Shown here: positions 8,289 through 17,186 of the stretch, piece after piece
How the letters are laid out: every line of letters begins with the position of its first letter
Numbering within the stretch: the stretch's first letter is position 1
Assembly: GCA_022428005.1 (NCBI GenBank)
Contig: JAKMDI010000011.1
Span: 32,882 to 96,881, forward strand
Source of the DNA: Flavobacteriaceae bacterium
GTDB lineage: Bacteria > Bacteroidota > Bacteroidia > Flavobacteriales > Flavobacteriaceae
Length of the DNA stretch: 64,000 bases
Reading direction: 5' to 3'
Made by a program: the position numbers and the translations under genes
Notes under the pieces: model-generated
Told to the model about the DNA's origin: nothing
Seen by the model: only the letters and a program-made list of their open reading frames with translations
Database searches by the model: none

Positions 8289-9563
8289 GTCAAAGCCGAT
8301 ATCTTTTCGGTAATACATTCCCTCATAGTTTATTCCATTCAGAATCTCGTAGGATTTTTCTACAGCTTCTTTGTGGCTTTCCCCAAAAGAAGTAACTGCC
8401 AATACCCGTCCGCCGTTGGTGAGAACTTCCCCTTGATTTAAATGTGTGCCTGCATGAAATACAATACTTTCTGAATGTGTGTCCAATCCGCTAATTTTTT
8501 TACCCTTTTCATAGGCCTCTGGGTATCCTCCCGAAACCGACACAACAGTTGTAGCGCTTCGAGGATCTAACTCAAGGATTATGTCCGATAGCTTACCCTG
8601 AGCAGTGGCCATTAGCAGCTCCACCAGGTCGTTTTTGATTCTCGGTAAAACCACTTGTGTTTCTGGATCTCCCATTCTGACGTTATATTCGATTACATAA
8701 GGAGTATCTCCTACTCTAATCAATCCAATGAAAACAAAACCAACATAAGGAATGTCGTCTTTTTTAAGTCCATCTATTGTAGGCTTCACGATGTTCTCCT
8801 GTATGGCTTCGTAAAATTTCTGGTCGGCGAACGGAACGGGGGAGACAGCGCCCATGCCCCCGGTATTAAGTCCGGTATCACCTTCCCCAATACGTTTATA
8901 GTCTTTGGCCATTGGAAAGCTAAGGTAGTGTGTGCCATCGGTCAGCACAAAACAAGACAGCTCAATCCCACTGAGAAACTCCTCAATGACCACTTTCGAA
9001 GAGGCCGCACCAAACTTCTGCTCCAATAGCATTTTCGCCAATTCGTCTTTAGCTTCTTGCAAATCATTGATAATCAGCACACCTTTCCCTGCTGCTAAAC
9101 CATCTGCTTTAAGCACATAGGGTGCTTTCATTTTTTCTAAAAAAACATAACCCTCATCAATACTTTCCGCGGTAAAACCACCATATTGTGCAGTTGGAAT
9201 ATTGTGTCTGCTCATAAAAGCCTTTGCAAATTCTTTACTGCCCTCGAGCGTTGCTGCGTGTTTTTGTGGACCAATCACAGGGATCTCTTTCAGTAAAGGG
9301 TCCTCCAGGAAGAAGTCGTGAATGCCTTTTACCAATGGATCCTCTGGACCTACAACCAGCAGGTCTATTTTGTTTTCGATCACAGCCCGTTTAAGGGTTT
9401 CAAAATCGTTAACCGCAATGTCGAGGTTGGTGGCCAAATCCGCTGTGCCTGCATTTCCAGGGGCAACAAAAATGCGGTTTGTCCACTTGCTTTGCGCAAA
9501 TTTCCAACAAAAGGTGTGTTCTCTACCGCCACTGCCCAGGATCAATATGTTTATTTTTTTCAT
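8283..9563 (-). CDS. purD: Phosphoribosylamine-glycine ligase
   Basis: A 426-residue ATP-grasp enzyme that joins glycine to 5-phosphoribosylamine with ATP, the second step of purine synthesis. Visible marks are the N-terminal ILGSGGREHTFCWKFAQS, the loop VLKADGLAAGKGVLI near residue 155, and the GEGDTGLNTGGMGAVSP block. Length is normal. The chosen ATG (9563) is three codons inside the longest frame, because the -7 box TATATTTG ends only 6 bp before it, implying a leaderless transcript. It converges on the DUF6341 gene and is probably transcribed alone. Confidence 0.95.
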   Translation of the reverse strand: MKKINILILGSGGREHTFCWKFAQSKWTNRIFVAPGNAGTADLATNLDIAVNDFETLKRAVIENKIDLLVVGPEDPLVKGIHDFFLEDPLLKEIPVIGPQKHAATLEGSKEFAKAFMSRHNIPTAQYGGFTAESIDEGYVFLEKMKAPYVLKADGLAAGKGVLIINDLQEAKDELAKMLLEQKFGAASSKVVIEEFLSGIELSCFVLTDGTHYLSFPMAKDYKRIGEGDTGLNTGGMGAVSPVPFADQKFYEAIQENIVKPTIDGLKKDDIPYVGFVFIGLIRVGDTPYVIEYNVRMGDPETQVVLPRIKNDLVELLMATAQGKLSDIILELDPRSATTVVSVSGGYPEAYEKGKKISGLDTHSESIVFHAGTHLNQGEVLTNGGRVLAVTSFGESHKEAVEKSYEILNGINYEGMYYRKDIGFDL

Positions 9564-9569
9564 CTGAAA

Positions 9570-9577
9570 CAAATATA
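9570..9577 (-). promoter_or_regulatory. -7 promoter box TATATTTG of purD
   Basis: Exact TAnnTTTG on the minus strand, with 6 bp between its end and the purD ATG at 9563. Transcription would start at or next to the start codon. Confidence 0.65.
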
Positions 9578-9594
9578 CTTAAGTGTTCCTTATT

Positions 9595-10443
9595 TTATTT
9601 AAACCTTCTTAAAATACCTTTCCATCTGTGCCTTCTCAAAAACTTTCCTTGATCGGAATCTACCATAAAATCAACCCCTTCTTTTTGGGCTTGCCAAAAA
9701 CCTCTTATGTAGCTCATCAAAATTTTAGGGTTTTGCTTTACCCAAGCGCGTTTGGCTCCGATGAGCAGGGTCAGCACTATCCCCAGCCTCATCTTATAGG
9801 TCGCTACTCCTTGTAAAATAGCCGCTCCAGGGCTGTAATGGTGTCCAGTCGGTTTTAAATGTTTGACTTTTAGGGAAGGGTCCACAAGCGTTTTCCAGCC
9901 GTGGTATTTTGCGAGAAGTTCATCTAATGTGTCCCAACCAATGGATTTTTTTATTTTTCCTATTTCAGCAAAACATTCTTTTCGATAGGCTTTTAAGGCC
10001 CCTCGAATGTGGTCTCTTTGATTTAAATTTTCTTCCACCCATTGATTTTCCTGTTGGATATAGCACGTTCCCGCGACCATCCCCAAGCTGCTGTCCGACT
10101 GAAAATGTTGCGCTATTTTGAATAAATAATCCTTTTCGAAAATCAAGTCGGCATCAAATTTACAGAGGACATCAAAATGCTCGTTTATTGTCTCATAGCC
10201 CTTATAAAAAGCCTCAATGACCTTTGCGCCAGGAAGGTGCTCATCGGTTGATTTTTTTTCCACCACTTTGATCCAAGAATACTTTTGGGCATATTCGTTT
10301 GCAATTTTAAGCGTATCGTCTGAGGAATGATCATTCACGACCACCAGCTGTGCAGGTTTTAATTGCTGCTGGACCAGAGACTCCATGGTTTTTGCGATAT
10401 GCTGGTCTTCATTGTGGGCGGGTATGACGATATAGATTCTCAA
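9595..10443 (-). CDS. Glycosyltransferase family 2
   Basis: A 282-residue GT-A enzyme. It has the family opening IYIVIPAHNEDQHI, the VVNDHSSDDT loop, and a DVLCKFDADLIFEKDYL segment holding the metal-binding DxD-like site. A helical C-terminus (YKMRLGIVLTLLIGAKRAW) may contact the membrane. The start is a TTG at 10443 that overlaps the stop of the methyltransferase gene (TTGA), a sign of translational coupling. It is the last gene of an operon running M23 peptidase, GH3, methyltransferase, GT2. The sugar and acceptor are unknown. Confidence 0.85.
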   Translation of the reverse strand: MRIYIVIPAHNEDQHIAKTMESLVQQQLKPAQLVVVNDHSSDDTLKIANEYAQKYSWIKVVEKKSTDEHLPGAKVIEAFYKGYETINEHFDVLCKFDADLIFEKDYLFKIAQHFQSDSSLGMVAGTCYIQQENQWVEENLNQRDHIRGALKAYRKECFAEIGKIKKSIGWDTLDELLAKYHGWKTLVDPSLKVKHLKPTGHHYSPGAAILQGVATYKMRLGIVLTLLIGAKRAWVKQNPKILMSYIRGFWQAQKEGVDFMVDSDQGKFLRRHRWKGILRRFK

Positions 10444-10973
10444 GGTGATTTCTTCATTTTTTCGGCATAAACGATATAGTGTCTGGGAACAAAATACCGC
10501 AGTACGGATCTGATCCCGAACGACTGTGGTGGATTGATCCATTTTTCCGAAGCCAAGATTTTCCAGCCCGTTTTCTCCAAAAGCCAATCAAATTGCCAAT
10601 CTTCAAATTCGTGGAAATGTCGGTCCAAAGGATCCGTTTTGCTGCGATAAGCCTGCTTAAACCAAAGTTTTAAGGGAACACTGGCCACGAGCTTCTGCGC
10701 TTTTATAGATTTTAATACCTCGTAAGGGGACAACAGGTGTTCTAAGATCTCAAATGCTGTTACTACATCTGCCTCGGTTTGAAGCAGAGCGGTCTTGTTT
10801 TCATCCAGATCCTCTCCGTGGGTGTTTTTTACCTTATGACCAGCAGACTCCATCATTACTGTCAATGGGTTTTTTACCCCCAGATCTAATATGGTAGCTT
10901 TGGAATCAATGTGTTGGCGTAAGAATTGAATGGTTTTTTGGAATCGCCGATCGTGTGAGTGTTTGAGATACAT
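10440..10973 (-). CDS. Short class I SAM-dependent methyltransferase
   Basis: A 177-residue protein with a reduced Rossmann fold: ATILDLGVKNPLTVMMESAG (motif I region, with LGVKN in place of the usual GxGxG), DVVTAFEILEHLLSP (motif IV-like), and a RHFHEFEDWQFDWLLEKTGW segment typical of Bacteroidetes methyltransferases next to glycosyltransferases. It starts 3 bp after the GH3 gene and ends inside the GT2 start codon. The substrate is unknown, probably a lipid- or glycan-linked intermediate by context. The loose motif I leaves some doubt about SAM binding. Confidence 0.72.
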   Translation of the reverse strand: MYLKHSHDRRFQKTIQFLRQHIDSKATILDLGVKNPLTVMMESAGHKVKNTHGEDLDENKTALLQTEADVVTAFEILEHLLSPYEVLKSIKAQKLVASVPLKLWFKQAYRSKTDPLDRHFHEFEDWQFDWLLEKTGWKILASEKWINPPQSFGIRSVLRYFVPRHYIVYAEKMKKSP

Positions 10974-10976
10974 GGG

Positions 10977-12461
10977 CTATCGTAAAGAAAGTTGGTCTAC
11001 AATTTTTCTGTCGTTAGACAATCGAGGAACCTTGTTTTGTCCTCCCAGTTTTCCAATACTTTTCATGTACTGTTTAAAGCCTCCTGCGGCAACAGGACTT
11101 ATCACCAGTTTTTTTAATACTTTTCCTTTTATCAGGTCTTCATAATAGACGTTTTGTTCTTGCATTAGCCTATCGAGTTCTTGGGCAAAATCCTCGGTTT
11201 TTTTTGGGGTTTCCTCAAATTCGACAAACCATTCATGAAAAGGAAGCCCCGAGTCAGGTTTTATTTGTGGTGCTACGGTAAATTCTTTCACCCTCACTTG
11301 AAACTTTTGACAAGCATGTTCTATGGCAGTTTCTACTTCTTTTCCAATGACGTGTTCGCCAAAAGCAGAAATGTAATGTTTAATTCTTCCGGTGACCACC
11401 AACCTGTAGGGCTTTAATGAAACAAAGCGGACGGTATCGCCAATATTATAGGCCCACAAACCTGCTGTGGTAGAAATAATCAGTACATAATTAACGCCCA
11501 ACTCCACTTCTTGAAGTGTATGCCTTTTGGGGTTAGAATCCCCGAATTCATCGGCCTTGATAAACTCATAAAAAATTCCATTATTGACCAACAAAAGCAA
11601 GCCTTTGTCTTGCTGACGGTCTTGGTAAGCAAAAAACCCCTCTGAGGCAGGAAACAACTCTACGCTGTCCACTTTTCGGCCAATCAGCTTTTCAAACAAA
11701 GGTCGGTAGGGCTCATAATTGACTCCTCCATATACGAACAGTGAAAATTTTTGAAAGGTCTTTCCTACAGGCTGATTTGTTTTCTCAATCAGTTTTTCAA
11801 AATACATCTGAACCCAGGAGGGAATTCCGCCAATTAAGCTCATGTTTTCCGAAAGGGTTTCTTCGACAATTGCATCGACTTTAGTTTCCCAATCTTCTAT
11901 ACAGTTGGTCTCCCAGGACGGCATGCGATTCTTCTGAAGGTATTTGGGCACATAGTGCGCCACAATTCCTGAAAGTCTTCCCAGTGAATTTCCGTTTTTT
12001 TCGTTTAGTACGGGGCTTCCTTGTAAAAATATCTGTTTGCCATTTACAAAGTCTGTATTCCCCGTCTCGTGTATGTAATTTAACAATGCGTCTCTCGCGG
12101 CTGTGATATGTGTCGGCATTGATTCCTTGGTGAGGGGGATGTATTTAACCCCAGAGGTTGTCCCGCTGGTTTTGGCGTAGTACAGAGGTTTCCCCGGCCA
12201 TAAAACAGAGGGTTTCCCTTTCATCATCTTTTCTACATAAGGCCTAAGCCCTTCATAATCTCTTACTGGCACAGAAGATTGAAAATCTTTATGGGTTTTT
12301 ATTTTATCAAAGCTGTGGTCTTTTCCAAAATCAGTATTCCGTGCTTTTTCTAAAAGATAATTGAATGTATTTTGCTGCGCATCCAGTGGGCTCTTGATCC
12401 ACTTTGAATTTTTTTTATGAATGATCTGAGCAAAGATTTTAGCTCCAATTTTTTTAATCAT
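10977..12461 (-). CDS. GH3-family acyl-acid amido synthetase-like protein
   Basis: A 494-residue protein of the GH3 family, best known from plant enzymes that adenylate jasmonate or auxin and join them to amino acids. It shows the adenylation P-loop-like YYAKTSGTTSGVKYIP near residue 95, SLFVYGGVNYEPYR, LFPASEGFF, and the hinge/C-terminal YRLVVTGRIKHYISAFGEHV. GH3 proteins are common in Bacteroidetes but their substrates are unknown. Here the gene overlaps the M23 peptidase gene by 4 bp (ATGA) and is followed at 3 bp by a methyltransferase and a GT2, suggesting synthesis of an amide-linked envelope metabolite or lipid. Confidence 0.88.
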   Translation of the reverse strand: MIKKIGAKIFAQIIHKKNSKWIKSPLDAQQNTFNYLLEKARNTDFGKDHSFDKIKTHKDFQSSVPVRDYEGLRPYVEKMMKGKPSVLWPGKPLYYAKTSGTTSGVKYIPLTKESMPTHITAARDALLNYIHETGNTDFVNGKQIFLQGSPVLNEKNGNSLGRLSGIVAHYVPKYLQKNRMPSWETNCIEDWETKVDAIVEETLSENMSLIGGIPSWVQMYFEKLIEKTNQPVGKTFQKFSLFVYGGVNYEPYRPLFEKLIGRKVDSVELFPASEGFFAYQDRQQDKGLLLLVNNGIFYEFIKADEFGDSNPKRHTLQEVELGVNYVLIISTTAGLWAYNIGDTVRFVSLKPYRLVVTGRIKHYISAFGEHVIGKEVETAIEHACQKFQVRVKEFTVAPQIKPDSGLPFHEWFVEFEETPKKTEDFAQELDRLMQEQNVYYEDLIKGKVLKKLVISPVAAGGFKQYMKSIGKLGGQNKVPRLSNDRKIVDQLSLR

Positions 12462-13333
12462 AGTGCCTTAGAAAAATCGATAAAATAGTTAGGATCTACA
12501 GAATATCCATTGATCCACAGCTCAAAATGAAGATGCCATCCGGTGGAAAACTCCCCCGTATTGCCCGCTTTTGCTATGACCTCTCCTGCTTGGACCAAGT
12601 CTCCTTGTACTTTTTCCAAAGCCGAGTTGTGTTTGTATACTGAAAGCAGACCATGATCGTGTTTTAAAATGATAACATGACCCGTCTCTGCAGTCCATTC
12701 GGATAAAATAACCGTTCCGTTGGCAACGGCCATCACTGGGGCGTTTTCTTTCAGTGCAATATCAACCGCGTAATGTTTCTTTTCGGGGTTGTATTCTTCG
12801 GATATGGGTCCAATGGCTGGGGGATAAAGCAGGTATTTCACATTGCTCAGCTCGTCATTAGGAAAAACATTGTATTTGTCCTCCTGGTTTACCTCAATAC
12901 GAAGCAGGGAATCTGCTGTGGTCAACTTGCTTTCTGAGTTTATAAATCCTGGAGGCTCCTCTAAGCGGTTAGAAAAGGCATTTTCGTCCTGATTGGTTTC
13001 TCCTGTTATGGCGATGCGCATCGAATTAATAAACCGTTCTTGTTTCTTAAATTCTACACTCAAAGAGTCTAATAGAAAACTGTTCTTTATCGCTTCCTTT
13101 CGAAGTATGGTGCTGGTGTAGCCTGGGATAAACTCTTTTATGGGGGTATAGGCGATCATAAAAAACGACCCTATTATAATGAAGGAAATGAACAGGCATA
13201 TTAACAGTGTAATATTTAGCTGTGAAACTCTGAAAAAAAACTTTTCCTCGAAAGTGGTTTCGTTTATCACCACCACGCGATAGCGATTCAGCAGCCTTTG
13301 AATCCTGGTACTCTTTTTTTTTTCTTTTGCCAT
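12458..13333 (-). CDS. M23-family metallopeptidase, membrane anchored
   Basis: A 291-residue inner-membrane protein with one transmembrane helix near residues 41-62, a linker, and a C-terminal LytM/M23 domain. Zinc-site motifs are present: HYAVD (HxxxD) and the HLHFELW pair (HxH). This is a periplasmic peptidoglycan endopeptidase or an activator of one. The ATG at 13333 is preferred over the codon three residues upstream because it lies 6 bp from the -7 box. It heads the GH3-methyltransferase-GT2 operon and is divergent from tatA; the same arrangement is familiar from other flavobacteria. Confidence 0.9.
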   Translation of the reverse strand: MAKEKKKSTRIQRLLNRYRVVVINETTFEEKFFFRVSQLNITLLICLFISFIIIGSFFMIAYTPIKEFIPGYTSTILRKEAIKNSFLLDSLSVEFKKQERFINSMRIAITGETNQDENAFSNRLEEPPGFINSESKLTTADSLLRIEVNQEDKYNVFPNDELSNVKYLLYPPAIGPISEEYNPEKKHYAVDIALKENAPVMAVANGTVILSEWTAETGHVIILKHDHGLLSVYKHNSALEKVQGDLVQAGEVIAKAGNTGEFSTGWHLHFELWINGYSVDPNYFIDFSKAL

Positions 13334-13339
13334 TTCAAA

Positions 13340-13347
13340 CAAATATA
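13340..13347 (-). promoter_or_regulatory. -7 promoter box TATATTTG of the M23-GH3 operon
   Basis: Exact TAnnTTTG match, 6 bp before the ATG at 13333, implying an almost leaderless transcript. Confidence 0.65.
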
Positions 13348-13413
13348 GTGTTTAGCCTTAAAATTAAATTAATGGTCTAAGAAAGAAATTTAGATTAAAA
13401 TGGAATAATTATT

Positions 13414-13421
13414 TACATTTG
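13414..13421 (+). promoter_or_regulatory. -7 promoter box TACATTTG of tatA
   Basis: Exact TAnnTTTG match 15 bp upstream of the ATG at 13437. Confidence 0.6.
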
Positions 13422-13436
13422 ATTAAAATTAAAAAC

Positions 13437-13631
13437 ATGTATTCATTGATATATTCATTAGGTATGATCGGTGCACCACAAATTATTCTTATCGTTGTCG
13501 TAGTACTTTTGCTTTTTGGAGGCAGAAAAATTCCTGAGTTGATGCGCGGATTAGGAAGCGGAATTAAGGAGTTTAAAAATGCGACAAAGGAGGATGAAGA
13601 CTCCTCCGACACAAAGTCTGAAAGCAAATAA
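13437..13631 (+). CDS. tatA: Twin-arginine translocase TatA/TatE subunit
   Basis: A 64-residue protein with the TatA layout: a short N-terminus, one transmembrane helix ([17 protein letters not shown]), the hinge [20 protein letters not shown] as amphipathic helix, and an acidic tail. TatA forms the pore of the Tat pathway that exports folded proteins. I prefer the ATG at 13437 over the TTG six codons upstream because the -7 box at 13414-13421 overlaps that TTG. No tatC is in the window, as is common in Bacteroidetes, where tatA and tatC are often apart. Confidence 0.92.
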   Translation: MYSLIYSLGMIGAPQIILIVVVVLLLFGGRKIPELMRGLGSGIKEFKNATKEDEDSSDTKSESK

Positions 13632-13632
13632 G

Positions 13633-14598
13633 CTATTTAAACTCTACTGCGTCAATAATTGCGTTGAGTTCAAACATTTGATCTCGCTTTCTTGAGGATG
13701 GGGCAAAGGAAAATCCCTCGACCACCATCCACCTGTTTTTCAAAGTATCTCTAATCATATAGTTTACAAATGGGCCTGCCATAAAATCGTTGGCAACCTC
13801 CCATGTTCCTTTGGTGATATAAGTGAGTCTTCCTTTCCTTTGGGTTTTATAAAAATAGGGTCGGTAAGCTTTTTCTGTGATCATATAAGACCCCTTTAGC
13901 CTTCCTGGGACATATACTTTTCCAATGGAATCTCTGAGTGCAAGAATGCGTTTTTTGACGTTCCCTTGCAATGCTGATATGGGAAGTGTATAGGCGATTA
14001 AGTTCATGTGACCCTTGGGGATGTCTTTTTGAATCCACACAAAATTGGTGGTGTCCTTAACCGTATTATAGGCGGTTGGATAGGTCAGGTTTACCTGAAA
14101 TCTTTCCCTCAATTCGCTGGCTTTAGCGGGCGATTTTTTAATTCTCCTGATTTTTTCTTTTTGCTCAGCAGCTGTCAATGTTGCTTTAAAAAGCGTAATA
14201 TTCTCCTCCAAATAAAAAGCCTGAACTTCATCATCCTCTCCCATCACTCTAGCAACAACCTGCGGCTTAGCCATATAGTCTTCTGCCAGCTGAAAGCCAC
14301 CGATCGAATCGTTGACAAACCACAGTACATTTCTGCTGTTTCTTGCAAAGCCCGTAAAGGCTATTGGGGGCATGTATTGCAGCGAGAATTGTGGCTCATC
14401 AAAAGGCAAACCTTCGTAGGGAGTTTCCAAAAGTGACCGGGTGGTTTCTCCCAATGCGCCACTCCAGCTTTTTTTGGGCATCACCACCGTCAGGTGATTA
14501 ATCTTCGCATTAGAGTCCGGGAGGTAGCGCTGCTGTTTTTTTTGTTCTTTACACGATATAAAAGAGCATATTATAACAAAACATAGGATTCTTTTCAT
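13633..14598 (-). CDS. DUF4837 lipoprotein
   Basis: A 321-residue lipoprotein: hydrophobic signal MKRILCFVIICSFISC with the lipid-carrying Cys at 16, then a soluble domain with the DUF4837 hallmarks (NHLTVVMPKKSWSGALGE near residue 35, FNARN-like FARNSRNVLWFVN, and the final GPFVNYMIRDTLKNRWMVVEGF). Function is unknown; the family is restricted to Bacteroidetes and is expected at a membrane facing the periplasm. The ATG at 14598 gives a proper signal peptide; the longer frame upstream does not. It converges with tatA, with one base between the stop codons. Confidence 0.85.
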   Translation of the reverse strand: MKRILCFVIICSFISCKEQKKQQRYLPDSNAKINHLTVVMPKKSWSGALGETTRSLLETPYEGLPFDEPQFSLQYMPPIAFTGFARNSRNVLWFVNDSIGGFQLAEDYMAKPQVVARVMGEDDEVQAFYLEENITLFKATLTAAEQKEKIRRIKKSPAKASELRERFQVNLTYPTAYNTVKDTTNFVWIQKDIPKGHMNLIAYTLPISALQGNVKKRILALRDSIGKVYVPGRLKGSYMITEKAYRPYFYKTQRKGRLTYITKGTWEVANDFMAGPFVNYMIRDTLKNRWMVVEGFSFAPSSRKRDQMFELNAIIDAVEFK

Positions 14599-14716
14599 AA
14601 TGTATAAATGGTCTTTAGTAGTTAGCACCTGCGTTTATAAAGTTAACAAAAGGGAATAAATGATTTCGCATGATAAATGTTCACCCTCTTGGATCATAAA
14701 AATACTGTAACTTACC

Positions 14717-15904
14717 TTATTCGAGCAAGGCAGCAATTCCAGGCAGGTTTTTACCCTCTAAACTTTCCAGCATGGCACCTCCGCCTGTAGAGATGTAACT
14801 CATTTTTGACTCAAAACCAAACTGTTTCACCGCGGCAACAGAATCACCTCCTCCCACCAGTGAAAACGCGCCGTTTTCAGTACTTTTAGCAATGTGCTCT
14901 CCCAAGGCAATCGTGCCTTTTGCGAAATTTTCGAATTCAAAAACACCCAGCGGTCCATTCCATAAAATCGTTTTGGACTCCAAGACTACTTTTTCAAAAT
15001 ATTTCAAAGTCTCTGGTCCAGCATCGAGAGCTTCCCATTCGTCTGGGATTTCCTCTACTGCACAGACTTTTTGAGTAGCGTCATTGGAAAAATCATCTGC
15101 GATAACCACATCTTTGGGAAGGTGCACCTTTACCCCTTTTTCCTTGGCCTTTACTAATAGCGCTGTCGCATAGTCACAATAATCATCCTCACAAATTGAC
15201 TTGCCCACTTTTCCTCCTTTGGCCTTAATAAAAGTATATACCATTCCTCCACCGATAATCAGGTGGTCAATTTTATCCAATAGGTTTTCAATAATCGTAA
15301 TTTTTGAAGATACTTTGGCCCCGCCAAGAATGGCCAAAACGGGCTTTTCTCCAGACCGCATTACTTTTTCGATTGCGTTAACTTCTTTTTCTAACAGCCT
15401 TCCAAAAAATTTATTTTTGGTAAAGAACTGAGCCATTATTGTCGTTGAAGCGTGTGCTCTGTGAGCTGTTCCAAAAGCATCGTTAACATAGCAGTCTCCC
15501 AGGCGAGAAAGGCTTTCTGCAAAACTTAGATCTCCTGCTGTTTCTTCTGGGTAAAAGCGTAAATTTTCCATCAGGATAACGGATCCGGGTGTCAAGGCGG
15601 CCGTCGCTTCTTCGGCAGCTGGTCCAATACAATCTCCAAAAAAACTGACAGTTACCCCGAGGATTTCCTGAACCTTAGCTGAAATATGCGAAAGTGAAAG
15701 GTCAGCGTCTTTTCCTTTGGGTCGCCCTAAATGAGAGATTAGAACACAACAACCTCCTCTATTGAGAATAAAATCAATCGTTTCCTTTGCTGCAAATATC
15801 CTGGTGCTGTCGGTAACTTGAAAATTACTGTCCAAAGGGACATTAAAATCTACTCTTACTATGACGCGGCGGTCAGAGAAGTCTTGGTTCTTGAGCGTTT
15901 GCAT
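14717..15904 (-). CDS. pgk: Phosphoglycerate kinase
   Basis: A 395-residue glycolytic enzyme that transfers phosphate from 1,3-bisphosphoglycerate to ADP. It has the N-terminal RVDFNVPLD signature, the substrate-binding LISHLGRPKG, MENLRFYPEE, the hinge AILGGAKVSSKI, and the ATP-site LVGGGDSVAAVKQFG and STGGGAMLE motifs. Length is normal. A -7 box (TATTTTTG) lies 13 bp upstream, and the gene appears monocistronic. Confidence 0.97.
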   Translation of the reverse strand: MQTLKNQDFSDRRVIVRVDFNVPLDSNFQVTDSTRIFAAKETIDFILNRGGCCVLISHLGRPKGKDADLSLSHISAKVQEILGVTVSFFGDCIGPAAEEATAALTPGSVILMENLRFYPEETAGDLSFAESLSRLGDCYVNDAFGTAHRAHASTTIMAQFFTKNKFFGRLLEKEVNAIEKVMRSGEKPVLAILGGAKVSSKITIIENLLDKIDHLIIGGGMVYTFIKAKGGKVGKSICEDDYCDYATALLVKAKEKGVKVHLPKDVVIADDFSNDATQKVCAVEEIPDEWEALDAGPETLKYFEKVVLESKTILWNGPLGVFEFENFAKGTIALGEHIAKSTENGAFSLVGGGDSVAAVKQFGFESKMSYISTGGGAMLESLEGKNLPGIAALLE

Positions 15905-15917
15905 ATTAAATTTTTCT

Positions 15918-15925
15918 CAAAAATA
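15918..15925 (-). promoter_or_regulatory. -7 promoter box TATTTTTG of pgk
   Basis: Exact TAnnTTTG match, 13 bp upstream of the pgk ATG at 15904. Confidence 0.6.
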
Positions 15926-16040
15926 CCTATTTTAATGAGTTGGACAAAGGTTTTTAAGGCTATTGAAAACATAAAATCAAAGAAAAGAGAGAATCTAAAT
16001 GGATTGATTATTTTTATGATATAATATCATTAAAAACAGC

Positions 16041-17186
16041 ATGGATTCTATCGGAATTATAGGACAAAGAGACTTAAGAGCTCAGCTAAGTAGCATGATA
16101 ATAGATGGTCAAATGCCTCATTGTCAGATATTTATAGACTCTAAGGGTTATGGTGGTCTTCCTTTGGCACTTTTTGGTGCACTGGGTCTACTCCAAGGGG
16201 CTTCCGCTACACAAGCAGTCGATGAAAACGGCATCCCTATTCAAAAATTAATGGATGATCCAGACCTCCACTTTGTTTTTCCTGTTATTAATAAATCTGG
16301 TGGAAGCGCAAAGGCTGTTTCTGATGATTTTGTAACTCTTTGGAAAGATTTTATGAGAGACCATCCCTATGGATCTATTCAGGATTGGATCCGTCAGTTG
16401 GACAGTGGAAACAAACAGGGGATTATTGGTACAGAAGAAGTAGCAAAAATGCACCATAAGATGTCCTTAAAGTCCCATTCGGGGGGCAACAAGGTTATGA
16501 TAATATTTGGAGCCAATAAACTCTCTGAATCGGCATCGAATAAGCTTTTAAAACTTTTGGAGGAGCCCCCAAAAAACAGTTTTTTCTTACTCGTAGCAGA
16601 ACAAGTTGGTGGACTATTGCCCACCCTATTATCTCGCTGTCAGGAAATTCGTCTAAATCCACTTCCTCCAAAAGAAATTCAAGAAGGTTTGAGTAAAATA
16701 AATTTCCAAGGTGATAAAGAAAAAGTGATTTCCCGCAGCCGTGGAAGTTGGCGAAATATTTTAAACCTATTGGATGCCCCCGACCATTCGCTCCATTTTG
16801 AGACCCTTTTGATTCAATGTCTTAGGGCCGCTTTCAGAGCCATAGGCAACAAGGCTGTTGTGATTGAATTAATGCTGTGGTCCGATCAAGTTGCCGAACT
16901 TCAGCGGGAGCAACAAAAAGCTTTTTTGGAATATGCTTTGGAATTCGTCCGTCAGGCCATGTTGATTTCCTACAAGTCCGACGCCCTTTATGACCTGAAT
17001 ATTCACTCAGCATTTGACATGCATAAATTTGCTCCATTCGTACACAGTAAAAATCTTTTACCCATGATACGGTTGATGGAAGACACCGCCTATCAGCTGT
17101 CGAGAAATGCCAATCCAAAAATACTTTTCAGTCACTTTGCACTTTCTCTTACGCGCCTGCTAAACACTAAGGAGCTTGTTTCTTAA
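16041..17186 (+). CDS. holB: DNA polymerase III delta' subunit (clamp loader)
   Basis: A 381-residue clamp-loader subunit. The N-terminal AAA fold is degenerate: the P-loop region reads [12 protein letters not shown] with no GxxGxGK, as expected for delta', which does not hydrolyse ATP. Later motifs are [21 protein letters not shown] and the SRC motif in [10 protein letters not shown], which in partner subunits completes neighbouring ATP sites. The C-terminal helical collar follows. It is convergent with, and overlaps by 20 bp, the downstream methyltransferase gene. No zinc-finger cysteines are seen, so it is delta' rather than tau/gamma. Confidence 0.9.
   Translation: MDSIGIIGQRDLRAQLSSMIIDGQMPHCQIFIDSKGYGGLPLALFGALGLLQGASATQAVDENGIPIQKLMDDPDLHFVFPVINKSGGSAKAVSDDFVTLWKDFMRDHPYGSIQDWIRQLDSGNKQGIIGTEEVAKMHHKMSLKSHSGGNKVMIIFGANKLSESASNKLLKLLEEPPKNSFFLLVAEQVGGLLPTLLSRCQEIRLNPLPPKEIQEGLSKINFQGDKEKVISRSRGSWRNILNLLDAPDHSLHFETLLIQCLRAAFRAIGNKAVVIELMLWSDQVAELQREQQKAFLEYALEFVRQAMLISYKSDALYDLNIHSAFDMHKFAPFVHSKNLLPMIRLMEDTAYQLSRNANPKILFSHFALSLTRLLNTKELVS

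Noticed and set aside
14008..14436. 142-codon frame antisense to the DUF4837 gene
   Set aside because: It is opposite a well-supported lipoprotein gene, and its composition is not protein-like.
16041..17186. Loss of the P-loop in the clamp-loader subunit as a sign of decay
   Set aside because: A degenerate nucleotide site is normal for delta' subunits, and the SRC motif is intact.
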